In this document: positions 33,838 through 43,209 of the stretch, piece after piece | Position numbering within the stretch: position 1 is the stretch's first letter | Layout: every line of letters begins with the position of its first letter | Assembly: GCA_023433505.1 (NCBI GenBank) | Contig: JAEZCO010000087.1 | Span: forward strand, 168,539 to 232,538 | Direction: 5' to 3' | DNA length: 64,000 nucleotides | Origin: Bacillota bacterium | GTDB taxonomy: Bacteria; Bacillota; Clostridia; Acetivibrionales; DTU013 | Translations under genes and position numbers: made by a program | The notes under the pieces: model-generated | Database searches by the model: none | Told to the model about the DNA's origin: nothing | The model's input: the letters and a program-made list of their open reading frames with translations, nothing else

Positions 33838-34710
33838 TCACCCAATCCAGTATTTGCGGTATTTCAAGGGGGTCATCTCCTCCAGGGATTTAAAGGTCCT
33901 GATAAAATTGCTTATGCTGCTGAAGCCTACCTTTGCCGCTATTTCCTCCACGGTTGAATTGCTGTCCTTAAGATGGCTCTTGGCCCGGTTGATTCTGTAT
34001 TTCAAAAGGTATTCATAGGGACTGTAGCCTGTGACTCTCTTAAACACCCTGGAAAAATGGAATTCGCTGCAGCAGGCGGCAGAGGCCATATCCTTCAGAG
34101 AAATATCCTTCTCATAATTATTATCCACATAATCCAGGGCCGAGCGGATATTTTCATTCAAGAGCCTTGGCTCCAACTCCTCCTGTTTTTGATTGCCGGA
34201 AAGAAGCAGCTCCGAAAGGATTTCCACAATAAGCCTTGAAACGTTGACCTCCAGTTCAAAATCATTCTCCATGACCTGGTTGATGACTTCGTCAATGAAT
34301 TCCGGCAGACGCCTTCTGCCATGCATATCCATCACGGGGCCAAGCCTGTCGTAGATCAGGTTGAAATACTCGGCAGATGTGGCTCCATTGAAATGCAGCC
34401 ATTTGAATTGCCAGGGCTCGGCCTTGTCGGCCCAGTATTCCTGGTAATCATAGCAATCCATAAAAAGCACCTGTCCCTCCCTGATTTCATAGTTTCTACC
34501 CCGATATTTGGCGTATCCTTTTCCTGAAATAGTATAGATGAGCAGATAACTTCTGAACCCTTCCCTCTTTGTGTAATACTCACTGTCACATATGAAATGC
34601 CCCATGGTTTGCAGGTAAAAGAACGTGGATTTTGCCATCAGACTCGGCGTGTAATTATATGAAATCATATTGGGCATATTCACATTGCCGTCGATCCAAA
34701 ATTTCCCCAT
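33838..34710 (-). CDS. AraC-family regulator
   Basis: 290 residues from the ATG at 34710, with GAGGTG five bases upstream; an earlier GTG at 34716 is less likely. The N-terminus is a cupin-type ligand domain (LLIYTISGKGYAKYRGRNYEIREGQVLFMDCYDYQEYW). The C-terminal 100 residues form the AraC DNA-binding domain (LKDMASAACCSEFHFSRVFKRVTG, VEEIAAKVGFSSISNFIRTFKSLE). It is divergent from the UroD-family gene at 34886 and is the natural candidate to control it. Confidence 0.92.
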   Translation of the reverse strand: MGKFWIDGNVNMPNMISYNYTPSLMAKSTFFYLQTMGHFICDSEYYTKREGFRSYLLIYTISGKGYAKYRGRNYEIREGQVLFMDCYDYQEYWADKAEPWQFKWLHFNGATSAEYFNLIYDRLGPVMDMHGRRRLPEFIDEVINQVMENDFELEVNVSRLIVEILSELLLSGNQKQEELEPRLLNENIRSALDYVDNNYEKDISLKDMASAACCSEFHFSRVFKRVTGYSPYEYLLKYRINRAKSHLKDSNSTVEEIAAKVGFSSISNFIRTFKSLEEMTPLKYRKYWIG

Positions 34711-34885
34711 AAACACCTCTTATCAGCACTGGCGGAAATATGACTTCCGGTGCTCCTGAATTGAGCAACATATTTATATTTTAAAGCAAGTTATACTATT
34801 GAGCGCCCATATTTATGATAATATAATAAAAATATGTCCAAGGCAAATATTTTATATCTGCATTTTCTTGCAAAGGAGATATTTT

Positions 34886-36007
34886 ATGTCAATTACGCCA
34901 TGCAGGCCAAAATGGAAAGGCACCCTGACCGACAGGGAAAGATTCAACAACCAGATGCATTACAAGCCCATTGACCGCAGCTTCAATATGGAGTTCGGGT
35001 ATTGGGAAGAAAACTACAGCGAGTGGAGTATCTTTACGGAAAATAAAATAACCAATGAAGGCGATGCCAACATTTTCTTCAATTTTGATAATCTCCAGGT
35101 GATTTACGGCAACTGCTGGCTGAGCCCTGCTTTTGAAAATAAAGTCATTGAAGAGACTGCAACTACAAAAATATTGATGAACGACGACGGACTGCTGGCG
35201 GAAGTCCCTAAAGACGGCCATGATACCATACCCCATTTCATAAAGGCTACCATAGTTACACCCGAGGATTGGAAAAAGTGCAAGGAAGAGCGGATGAGCA
35301 GGGACAATCCGGCAAGGAAGGTAAATATAGAAGGACTGAAAAAGTATCATTCCGAAGACCGTGACTATCCTCTGGGAGTATTTTGCGGATCGATGATAGG
35401 AAAAATCCGCGACATGCTGACCTTTGAAGGCCTTGCCTATGCCTGCTATGATTACCCTGAGATGGTGGAGGATATGGTTGAAACCAGCTGCCTGCTGGTG
35501 GAAGACTTCCTGGACCAGGTGCTTCCTCATTTCAAGTTTGATTTTGCTTCCGGCTGGGAGGATATCTGCTTCAAAAACGGCCCTATCGTATCGGTAGACT
35601 TCTTTAGGGAAGTCGTAATGCCAAGATATAAACGCATCAGCAAAAAGCTCCATGCTCACGGAATCGATCTCTGGTATACGGATTGCGACGGCGATGTACG
35701 CCCGATACTTCCGTATCTCCTTGAAGGCGGAATTAACTGCCTGTTCCCCTTTGAAGTAAATGGCTGCGCACATCCTGCAGAGCTTCTCAATGAATATGGA
35801 AAAGCTCTTCGGATCATGGGCGGAGTTGATAAAATACAATTGAAGGAAGGAAAGGAAGCTATAAAGGCTTACCTTGAGTCACTGGTGCCATTGGTTGAAA
35901 GAGGCGGCTATATTCCCTTCTGCGACCATCGCTGCCCGCCGGACGTAAGTGTTGAGAATTACCTGTACTATCTGGATTTAAAGGAAAAGATGTTTGGATT
36001 GAAATAA
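34886..36007 (+). CDS. UroD/MtaA-family protein
   Basis: 373 residues from the ATG at 34886 behind AAGGAGATATTTT; about 30 in-frame codons upstream have no ribosome binding site. The fold is that of uroporphyrinogen decarboxylase and the corrinoid methyltransferases MtaA/MtbA (FDFASGWEDICFKNGPIVS, LLEGGINCLFPFEVNGCAHP, YIPFCDHRCPPDVS). The zinc-site HxC of MtaA appears as TDCDGD here, so the first ligand is changed. It is unlikely to be the haem-pathway UroD because no other haem gene is nearby. A methyl-transfer role with a corrinoid partner is inference. It is paired with a divergent AraC regulator. Confidence 0.75.
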   Translation: MSITPCRPKWKGTLTDRERFNNQMHYKPIDRSFNMEFGYWEENYSEWSIFTENKITNEGDANIFFNFDNLQVIYGNCWLSPAFENKVIEETATTKILMNDDGLLAEVPKDGHDTIPHFIKATIVTPEDWKKCKEERMSRDNPARKVNIEGLKKYHSEDRDYPLGVFCGSMIGKIRDMLTFEGLAYACYDYPEMVEDMVETSCLLVEDFLDQVLPHFKFDFASGWEDICFKNGPIVSVDFFREVVMPRYKRISKKLHAHGIDLWYTDCDGDVRPILPYLLEGGINCLFPFEVNGCAHPAELLNEYGKALRIMGGVDKIQLKEGKEAIKAYLESLVPLVERGGYIPFCDHRCPPDVSVENYLYYLDLKEKMFGLK

Positions 36008-36019
36008 AATATTCTTTTG

Positions 36020-36060
36020 ACAGGATGCCCGTCTGCTTCTGACCGCACCGGGCATCCTGT
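36020..36060. terminator. Hairpin between convergent genes
   Basis: ACAGGATGCCCG and CGGGCATCCTGT form a 12-bp perfect stem between the convergent UroD-family and recQ genes. No T-run follows on either strand, so termination is plausible but not certain. Confidence 0.5.
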
Positions 36061-36073
36061 GATGAATCTGCCT

Positions 36074-37903
36074 TCAATGTCCCACAGCATTTCTGAATGC
36101 TTCAATTTCCGATAAAAATGTTTCCCCATACTTCTCCATTTTCGCCTTGCCAACGCCGGATACCTTTAGAAACTGCATTTTAGTAGCTGGCATCCGTTTA
36201 CACATATCTCTAAGCGCGGCATCTGTAAAAACTATATAGGCAGGCACCCTCTGGGTTGACGCAATTTTATTCCTTAAGGCCCGAAGCTTTTCAAACAGCG
36301 CTGTGTTTTCATCCGGCTTTTTCTGCGGATGTCCTTCAGACTTGCTGCTTTCCCTATAGTCACTTAACACCTTCATAATAACCCTGGAGTCATTAAAGAG
36401 TACTTCTGACGCTCCGGCCTCCAGCTTGACAACAGGATACTCGCCGTTGGTTATTTGCAGGCAGTCCCGCAGCACCAGAGCATTTATGATATCCCTGATT
36501 TTACCCTCGGAAACTCCGGACATCAAACCATAGGTTGAAACCCGGTCCAGCTTGCTTGCAATCACCCTTTGATTCCTGCTTCCGCGCAATATGTCAACAA
36601 TCATTTTAACACCATAGCGCTCGCCCGTCCGCTTAATGCAGGAAATTATCTTTTGGGCTTCCTCCGTAACGTCGGCTTCTTCAAAATTCGCTTCACAGTT
36701 GGAACAATTGCCGCAATAATTGGCGGTCTTATCTCCGAAATAGTTCAGGATGTACTCTCTGAGGCAGTCATTTGTGTGGCAGTAAAATGTCATGGTCTTC
36801 AGCAATTCACGGTCCTTTTCCCTCAGGGCGGTATTGGTTGCCTCATCCAGTTCTTCGTTTTGAACGCTATTCTCTAGAAGGAATTGATTTATGACAACAT
36901 CCTGCCCGCTATAGAACAATATGCACTCCGCAGCTTCCCCGTCCCTTCCGGCTCTCCCGGCTTCCTGATAATAGCTTTCAATGTTTTTGGGCATATTATA
37001 GTGGACGACATAAGAAACATTGGACTTGTCAATACCCATGCCAAACGCATTTGTAGCAACCATGATACCGGATTTGTCAAATAAGAATTTGTCTTGGTTT
37101 TCTCTCCGTTCATTTTCTGAAAGCCCGGCATGGTATCTTGTTGCATTGATTCCTGCCCTGACAAGACCGGCGCATACCTCATCAACGGTTTTTCTTGTGG
37201 AGCAGTAGACAATTCCGCTGGCAGAAGCTTTTTCCCAAATATATTCCTTTAGGGAAGCAAGCTTATCCTCCGGCTTTCGCACGGAAAAATACAGATTGCT
37301 CCGGTTAAACCCTGTTGTCAATACAAAAGGTTCCCTTAGTTCAAGCTTGTCCAATATGTCGTCTCTGACCTGAGGCGTCGCAGTTGCAGTAAATGCCGTC
37401 ACTACCGGCCTGCCCTTTAATTGGTCGATAAACTGTACGATTTTCGTATAGCTGGGCCTGAAATCCTGTCCCCATTGCGAAATACAATGTGCTTCGTCGA
37501 CTGTAACCATGGAGATCTCAACCTTTTGTGCAAAGGAAACAAACTCCTCCGTCAGCAGCCTTTCCGGTGCAACATAAATAATCTTGTACATGTTTTCCGA
37601 TGCATTCTTCAAGACTTTTGCATACTGAGTGTAATTGAGGGAGCTATTCATATATGCGGCGCGTATTCCTGCCTGGGTAAGGGAATAGACTTGGTCCTTC
37701 ATAAGAGAAATCAACGGCGAAATCACCAGCGTTATTCCTTCAAAAATCAGTGCCGGCAGTTGAAAGCATATGGATTTACCTGCGCCGGTGGGCATGATTC
37801 CAAGGGTGTCCCTTCCGCTTATAATGCTGTCGATCAGTTCTCCCTGTCCCGTTCTGAAAGCGGTATAGCCAAAAATATCCTTTAGTACATCGAACTTTTT
37901 CAT
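36074..37903 (-). CDS. recQ: ATP-dependent DNA helicase RecQ
   Basis: 609 residues, the usual RecQ length. Helicase motifs: MPTGAGKSICFQLPA (I), TVDEAHCISQWGQDFRPSY (II), FTATAT (III) and the QEAGRAGRDGE motif VI. The RQC zinc site reads CGNCSNCE, and an HRDC domain occupies the last 80 residues (LRALRNKIASTQRVPAYIVFTDAALRDM). It unwinds 3'-5' in recombination and repair. It stands alone and is convergent with the UroD-family gene. The ribosome binding site is weak. Confidence 0.95.
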   Translation of the reverse strand: MKKFDVLKDIFGYTAFRTGQGELIDSIISGRDTLGIMPTGAGKSICFQLPALIFEGITLVISPLISLMKDQVYSLTQAGIRAAYMNSSLNYTQYAKVLKNASENMYKIIYVAPERLLTEEFVSFAQKVEISMVTVDEAHCISQWGQDFRPSYTKIVQFIDQLKGRPVVTAFTATATPQVRDDILDKLELREPFVLTTGFNRSNLYFSVRKPEDKLASLKEYIWEKASASGIVYCSTRKTVDEVCAGLVRAGINATRYHAGLSENERRENQDKFLFDKSGIMVATNAFGMGIDKSNVSYVVHYNMPKNIESYYQEAGRAGRDGEAAECILFYSGQDVVINQFLLENSVQNEELDEATNTALREKDRELLKTMTFYCHTNDCLREYILNYFGDKTANYCGNCSNCEANFEEADVTEEAQKIISCIKRTGERYGVKMIVDILRGSRNQRVIASKLDRVSTYGLMSGVSEGKIRDIINALVLRDCLQITNGEYPVVKLEAGASEVLFNDSRVIMKVLSDYRESSKSEGHPQKKPDENTALFEKLRALRNKIASTQRVPAYIVFTDAALRDMCKRMPATKMQFLKVSGVGKAKMEKYGETFLSEIEAFRNAVGH

Positions 37904-38101
37904 TAGAAACCCGTTTATATTAATAAGTTAATACGTTGTCCTTTCCTTTAATATTCGAATCATCGCTTCGTAATTATCCATCCGAGCCTCTTCCATTCGG
38001 CAAAGTTCAGGCTGCAGTGCAATTATTATATCACAATTCTGCCAGCTTTTTCAAATTGCGCCCAGATTAAAAAGATTTATGATCGCCGCCGATCTTTTTA
38101 A

Positions 38102-38302
38102 TCATTTCAATACATACTCCGAAATTTTCGTATAAATCCGTTTGTTCTGTACCTGCTCACTCTTGAACAGGTACAGGCTCTTTACATTAAAAGCGTCAAA
38201 CTGCACTGGGCCTATAGCTTGCTTTATTTCATCAAAGCCTGCTCTTTTCCGGGGTCCTACGCCAAGAACTGCGTGCCCCAGAAAAGAACCGGAACTAATT
38301 AT
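38102..38302 (-). pseudogene. Gene remnant, possibly 2H phosphoesterase (LigT-like)
   Basis: Directly after the stop codon of the ABC-F gene the same reading frame stays open for 66 codons (FLGHAVLGVGPRKRAGFDEIK...FDAFNVKSLYLFKSE...) to a TGA at 38102. There is no start codon of its own. The segment is protein-like and resembles the C-terminal half of 2'-5' RNA ligase-type proteins, with a HAVLG in place of HxTLG. It could equally be a lost C-terminal extension. The rest of the 37904-38101 gap shows nothing I can name. Confidence 0.35.
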
Positions 38303-39928
38303 TTAATCGTTCCTCAGCTTCATAATCAGGCTTTGGTACTCCTCCTCAAGGGCGTCACGGTCCTTGTCTGCTCTTGAAAGCTTAGCCACAATTTCCGTTA
38401 TCCTCATTTGCAGTGCAATCCGCTTCAGCTCATCTCTTACCGGCATTTTCGCCTTTTCCCTGGCAAGCTCATACTCCCGGAGAGTACCTTCAAAGCCTGT
38501 GATGGCTTTATTTTCACACACCAGCAGCCTGTCTGCAACGGAATTCACAAAGGCCTTATCGTGTGAGACAAGCAAAACCGTCCCTTCATATTCGCGGAGA
38601 ACACCTTCCAATGCCTCCAGCGACAGCATGTCAAGGTAATTCGTCGGCTCGTCCAGCAGCAGGACGTTGGCATTTGAAACAAAAAGCTTCGCAAAAGCCA
38701 CCTTTATCTTCTCTCCTCCGCTGAGCACACCCACATCTTTGTTGACGTCTTCTCCTGAAATCAGCAATCTGGCAAGGATTGTCCGGGCGACTGTCTGTGA
38801 TTGGACACTGTCTTTCATTACATTCTCCAGTACGGACCTGTTGTATTCCAGGTTTTCAAAGCCCTGGCGGAAATACCCGACTCTTGCCCTGGGTACAATA
38901 CGGATATCCCGGCTTTCATTGCCGCTGATCAAATTCATCAGCGTTGTCTTCCCCGTGCCGTTTTCTCCCCATAAAGCGGTTTTTGAGCCATTGGTGATCA
39001 TAAAGCCGGCATTGTCAAAAATCAGATTGCTGCCATAACGGAAGGAAAACTTTTCAGCCGAAATAACAATCTTGTTTTCCGGAGGATTTGTCAGTGAGAA
39101 ATCCAGTTTGATTTTCGGCAGTTCTTTCGGCTTTTCTTTGACCTCCAGCTTCTCCAGCCTGGTTTTCATACTGTTTGCGGCATTGTTGAGCTTCTGCTGT
39201 ATCTCCGTTGTCTCGCGCTTGTGGAGGCGTGCCTCGGAATTCCCCATTCTTTTTGGCGTCTTCCTCATGGCTTTTGACTTTTTCTGCCTGTCGCGTATTG
39301 CATCCTCCAGGCCGGTCTTCGCGGAAACATACTTCTCGTATTCCTGGCCCATTCGGGCAAGTTCCCTGGCGCTCTGCTCCTTATAAAAGGAATAGTTCCC
39401 TTCGTAAAACCGGAGCTTCCCGTCTTTTATCTCAATAATCCGGTTGCACAATTCATCCAGCAGCTCCCTGTCATGGCTGATAAGCAGAAAGGTATCAAAT
39501 TCCGCCAGCTTTTCCTTGAGCAGCTCCACACCCTTGTAATCCAGATTTGCCGTGGGTTCATCTGCAAACAGCAAGGTGCCGGCCTTGCCAAGGGCATTGA
39601 CCAGCTTTATTCTTGTTTTTTCTCCTCCGCTGTAAGTGTTCCGGTCAAGCTTCCCGGCAATATTAAATTCCTTAAGCAGCTTTCTGTCGGCATTCAAGGC
39701 GGTTTCATCCGAGAACTGGCGGATGAAGGAAATACCCGAATACCTTTTTACAACCCCCTCATCCGGTTCAAGATCTCCGGAAAGTATATTCATCAGGGTA
39801 GTTTTGCCCGAACCGTTTTGTCCGACGATGCCGATCCTGTCTCCCGAATAGACCGGAAGTCCCTCAAAGTCCAGAATCAGACGGTCGCTATAATACTTTT
39901 TTATATTTGCAGCTTCTAAAAATAGCAT
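38303..39928 (-). CDS. ABC-F ATPase, ribosome-protection type
   Basis: 541 residues from the ATG at 39928, behind AAAGGAGAG. Two ATPase domains are fused without membrane segments: Walker A GQNGSGKTT and GENGTGKTT, signatures YSGGEKTR and LSGGEKIK, Walker B LLFADEPTANLD and LLLDEPTNYLD. The linker between domains (about 185-275) is long and basic (RDRQKKSKAMRKTPKRMG), as in the Vga/Lsa/CplR antibiotic-resistance members that displace drugs from the ribosome; a coiled C-terminal tail follows. Whether this one protects against lincosamide, streptogramin A or pleuromutilin drugs cannot be told from the sequence. Confidence 0.85.
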   Translation of the reverse strand: MLFLEAANIKKYYSDRLILDFEGLPVYSGDRIGIVGQNGSGKTTLMNILSGDLEPDEGVVKRYSGISFIRQFSDETALNADRKLLKEFNIAGKLDRNTYSGGEKTRIKLVNALGKAGTLLFADEPTANLDYKGVELLKEKLAEFDTFLLISHDRELLDELCNRIIEIKDGKLRFYEGNYSFYKEQSARELARMGQEYEKYVSAKTGLEDAIRDRQKKSKAMRKTPKRMGNSEARLHKRETTEIQQKLNNAANSMKTRLEKLEVKEKPKELPKIKLDFSLTNPPENKIVISAEKFSFRYGSNLIFDNAGFMITNGSKTALWGENGTGKTTLMNLISGNESRDIRIVPRARVGYFRQGFENLEYNRSVLENVMKDSVQSQTVARTILARLLISGEDVNKDVGVLSGGEKIKVAFAKLFVSNANVLLLDEPTNYLDMLSLEALEGVLREYEGTVLLVSHDKAFVNSVADRLLVCENKAITGFEGTLREYELAREKAKMPVRDELKRIALQMRITEIVAKLSRADKDRDALEEEYQSLIMKLRND

Positions 39929-40164
39929 AAAAAAATCTCTCCTTTCACCGTTAAAAGTGTGCCGGAAAGATAAAATATACACAAACGCATAGAAAAGGTT
40001 TGGTATGCCAATGAGTTTATCTTATAGCTAATCCAGCACAAACAAGAGCTTTCACGCTCTTATCCGAATCAAAATCGATTTAAGCCAAATTAGCCAATTC
40101 TCATCAATAAATACCTTACCCTTTCATAAATATGCTCTAATTCTACTCTATCGCCAATAAAAAA

Positions 40165-41310
40165 TCAAGGATTCGGCTTCCAAAATGCCCCGATGACCCT
40201 GAAAAGCCTTTCACTAGCTTCCTCAATCAGTCTTGGAGACTGTTTTATGGCTTCATCCAGACTTAGGGGTCCCACCATGGAGCTCATCACCGAATCGATC
40301 CCATGCTCATATACCAGCTCCGCTCCCTTGTCGATGAAGCCTGCAATTGCAAAAACAGGCTTGCCGTACATTTTCGCCCTGGCGGCCACGCCGACAGGTA
40401 CTTTCCCGTGTGCCGTCTGTCCGTCGATTCTTCCTTCTCCGGTAATGACGACGTCCGAATGGCTGATTCTTTCATTGATATTAATTTCATCCAGGACAAT
40501 ATCAATGCCCTTGGACAGCTTTGCATTGCAGAATGCCATCAGCCCGCCGCCAAGACCGCCCGCTGCGCCGGAACCCGGAATGCTTCCCACGTCTTTATTT
40601 AAATCTCTTTTTATCAATTCCGCGTAATGTTCAAGGTTTTTATCAAGGATTTCAACCATTTCCGGACTTGCGCCCTTTTGAGGCCCAAACACACGGGATG
40701 CGCCTTTTTCTCCGTACAACGGGTTATTTACATCGCAGGCTACGAGGAACTCAATCCCCGCCAAGCTCTGCTCCAGGCCCGATGCGTCAATTCTGTCAAG
40801 CTGCGCAAGGGGACCGCCGCCAAAGCCTGGCTCCCGGCCTTCCTTCGTGAGAAATCTCACCCCAAGCGCTGCTGCCATACCCGCACCGCCGTCATTCGTG
40901 GCGCTTCCGCCAATTCCCATGACAATTTTCGTACAGCCCCGCCCAATAGCATCCAGAATCAACTCTCCAACCCCAAAGGTAGTGGTTTTCAATGGGTCTC
41001 TCCGATCATCGGGAATCAGATACAAGCCTGAAGCTTCCGCCATTTCTATAATTGCCGTCTTTCCCAGGATAATGCCGTACCGGGCAGCAACCTTTTCACC
41101 CAAAGGTCCCGTAACCTCTGCTGTCACAAATTGCCCGCCGTGTGCGTTGACAATAGCATCGACGGTACCTTCACCGCCATCGGCAATTGCAACCTTGTCC
41201 ACATAAACGTCACTCTTGAAGACTCTTCTTATTCCCTTTTCGACGATTCCAGCCACATCAAGGGAGCTCATATTCCCCTTAAAGGAATCCATTGCGATCA
41301 ATACTCTCAT
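40165..41310 (-). CDS. glxK: Glycerate kinase
   Basis: 381 residues from the ATG at 41310 (MRVLIAMDSFKGNMSS), with AAAGGAGTGAAACTT in front. This start, DKVAIADGGEGTVDA, GIGGSATNDGGAGMAAALG and DVVITGEGRIDGQT are the hallmarks of the GarK/GlxK family. It phosphorylates D-glycerate to 2- or 3-phosphoglycerate, the last step of glycerate/glyoxylate use. It stands alone. Confidence 0.95.
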   Translation of the reverse strand: MRVLIAMDSFKGNMSSLDVAGIVEKGIRRVFKSDVYVDKVAIADGGEGTVDAIVNAHGGQFVTAEVTGPLGEKVAARYGIILGKTAIIEMAEASGLYLIPDDRRDPLKTTTFGVGELILDAIGRGCTKIVMGIGGSATNDGGAGMAAALGVRFLTKEGREPGFGGGPLAQLDRIDASGLEQSLAGIEFLVACDVNNPLYGEKGASRVFGPQKGASPEMVEILDKNLEHYAELIKRDLNKDVGSIPGSGAAGGLGGGLMAFCNAKLSKGIDIVLDEININERISHSDVVITGEGRIDGQTAHGKVPVGVAARAKMYGKPVFAIAGFIDKGAELVYEHGIDSVMSSMVGPLSLDEAIKQSPRLIEEASERLFRVIGAFWKPNP

Positions 41311-41387
41311 AAGTTTCACTCCTTTAATTCATCTTACCCGGACAGAGTAACGTTTTACGATGCTTATATGCTTTCCTTATGAACGCC

Positions 41388-42200
41388 TTATGGCTTTGCA
41401 GTTTCTTTTGCAGGTTCTTTTTCAGTTTCTTTCTTAGCGGTTTTATCTTCGAAATAGGCACATACTTCGCTTCGCATTTTATAAAACCTTTTCAGGAATT
41501 TGGTGCTCAAACCATACTTGTCGTAGCCGCCTGTTCCCCGCTGATAAATCGACAAGGCCGCATCCCTTTTCTTTTTTTCATCGGTAATGTCTTTAACGCG
41601 CTTATCTGCCAGAATCCAGCTGTACATGGCTGTTCCCCAGTTGATGTTTATGGCGCCGTCCAGTGGCTTGTTGAGTGTTTTTAGGGTTTTGGAAAGGTTT
41701 GCGGCGTTTGAGGTGCTGATCTGGAAATAGCCTTTATACTTGCCGCTGGAGCATTTTTCTTTAAAGCAGCTTTCTGTTGAAATCAGTGCCAGCATGTCGA
41801 TATAGTCAACCTTCCTTGTCTTGCAATATCCCCAAAGCAGCTTTTGATGTTCCTTTTTTAAAGGGAGTTTCGCACTGTACCATAAGCTTTCGTCCTCTGT
41901 GGGTTTAGGTGTGGGCGTAACCGTTGGTGTCGCGGAGGGTGTACAGGAGGGTGTAACTGCAGGTGCCGTATCGGGAGTTTCGGAAGTTGTCGTCGATGAT
42001 GAAGGATCAGGTGTTGCTGTGGATACTGCCGGAGGCGTCTCCTCAGGCTCTGCCGCCGGTGCTGCAGTTGCTCCTGCTGCTGCAACGAGGGTGCTTTTAG
42101 GTCTGGAACCGGCATCGGATGCGAATACCCCGGCATTTGTGAGACAGCTTGCAATAAGACTGACAGCCATAACATATGCGATTTTCCTGTTAAGCTTCAT
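41388..42200 (-). CDS. Secreted lytic transglycosylase-like protein
   Basis: 270 residues from the ATG at 42200, behind AAGGGAAG. A signal peptide (to about residue 28) is followed by a linker of Thr, Pro, Ala and Ser (about 35-100) and then an SLT-like domain: ALISTESCFKEKC carries the catalytic Glu in the usual ESxF context, and GYFQIS and NWGTAMYSWIL match later SLT motifs. It would act on peptidoglycan outside the membrane. A Lys/Glu-rich tail closes the protein. Confidence 0.8.
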   Translation of the reverse strand: MKLNRKIAYVMAVSLIASCLTNAGVFASDAGSRPKSTLVAAAGATAAPAAEPEETPPAVSTATPDPSSSTTTSETPDTAPAVTPSCTPSATPTVTPTPKPTEDESLWYSAKLPLKKEHQKLLWGYCKTRKVDYIDMLALISTESCFKEKCSSGKYKGYFQISTSNAANLSKTLKTLNKPLDGAININWGTAMYSWILADKRVKDITDEKKKRDAALSIYQRGTGGYDKYGLSTKFLKRFYKMRSEVCAYFEDKTAKKETEKEPAKETAKP

Positions 42201-42380
42201 ATTGTATCTTCCCTTACCCTTGTTTAATTTCCATCCTGGCATTATTATACCAGCAAAATGCTCCATAGGGAAGTAGTGTTTGTGGCAAGCTTTTATGTTC
42301 CTTACATTGACGTATACCGGCGTAACGGATATAATTTAAGGCATAAACCCTGTTTTCAGGGATTCGGGGGATCAAGCTAT

Positions 42381-43157
42381 ATGGTGAATATTAAAAGCAA
42401 AATCGGCTTTATTTCAGATATGGACGGAGTAATCTATCATGGCAACCGGATACTGCCCGGCGTCATAGAATTTGTAAACTGGCTGCAGCAGGAAAACAAG
42501 AAATTCCTGTTCCTGACCAACAGCAGTGAGCGGACTCCGCGGGAGCTTCAGCAAAAACTCCAGCGTCTGGGCCTGGAAGTGGATGAAAGCCACTTTTACA
42601 CCAGTGCCATGGCTACCGCCAGTTTCCTTTCCAACCAATGTCCGGGGGGGAGCGCATATGTCATCGGCGATTCAGGTCTTACCAAAGCTTTATATGACGC
42701 GGGATTTTCCATGAATGACATAAACCCGGATTACGTAATCGTCGGCGAAACAAGAACCTATAATTATGAAAAAATCGAGCATGCGGTCCATCTTGTCCTG
42801 GCGGGCGCCAAGCTTATCGGCACCAACCCCGACATGACAGGCCCCACCGAGAGGGGCATCGTGCCTGCAACACGGGCACTGATCTCTCCCATTGAGCTTA
42901 CTACGGGAAAGCAGGCCTACTACATCGGCAAGCCCAATCCGCTGATAATGCGCAATGCCTTGAAAAAGCTGGGCTGTAAGCTTGAAGAGGCTGTGATCAT
43001 CGGGGATCGCATGGATACCGATATTATTGCCGGAATCGAATCGGAGATTGATACCATCCTGGTTTTAAGCGGTGTGACCACAAGAAATGACATCGGCAAT
43101 TTCCCTTACAAGCCTAATTATATACTGGATGGCGTCGGAGATATCCTCGGAATATAG
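42381..43157 (+). CDS. HAD-family phosphatase, NagD type
   Basis: 258 residues from the ATG at 42381 (MVNIKSKIGF), the usual NagD length; the open frame further upstream overlaps the neighbouring gene's promoter region. ISDMDGVIYHGNRILPG carries the nucleophile Asp, FLTNSSERTPRELQ the second motif, and IIGDRMDTDIIAG the acidic metal site. Members dephosphorylate nucleotides, sugars or glycerol phosphates. It is read toward the LysR, prs-like and purA-like genes. Confidence 0.9.
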   Translation: MVNIKSKIGFISDMDGVIYHGNRILPGVIEFVNWLQQENKKFLFLTNSSERTPRELQQKLQRLGLEVDESHFYTSAMATASFLSNQCPGGSAYVIGDSGLTKALYDAGFSMNDINPDYVIVGETRTYNYEKIEHAVHLVLAGAKLIGTNPDMTGPTERGIVPATRALISPIELTTGKQAYYIGKPNPLIMRNALKKLGCKLEEAVIIGDRMDTDIIAGIESEIDTILVLSGVTTRNDIGNFPYKPNYILDGVGDILGI

Positions 43158-43209
43158 GGATTTTCAAACATCAAGATGAATGGAATTTCTCCGGATAAGG
43201 ACTGTTGCT

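Noticed and set aside
34889..35839. A 316-codon open frame on the minus strand
   Set aside because: It is opposite the UroD-family gene, which has a good start site and family motifs.
41899..42276. Low-complexity plus-strand frame rich in Val, Gly and Ala
   Set aside because: It is the reverse of the Thr/Pro/Ser-rich linker of the lytic transglycosylase-like protein.
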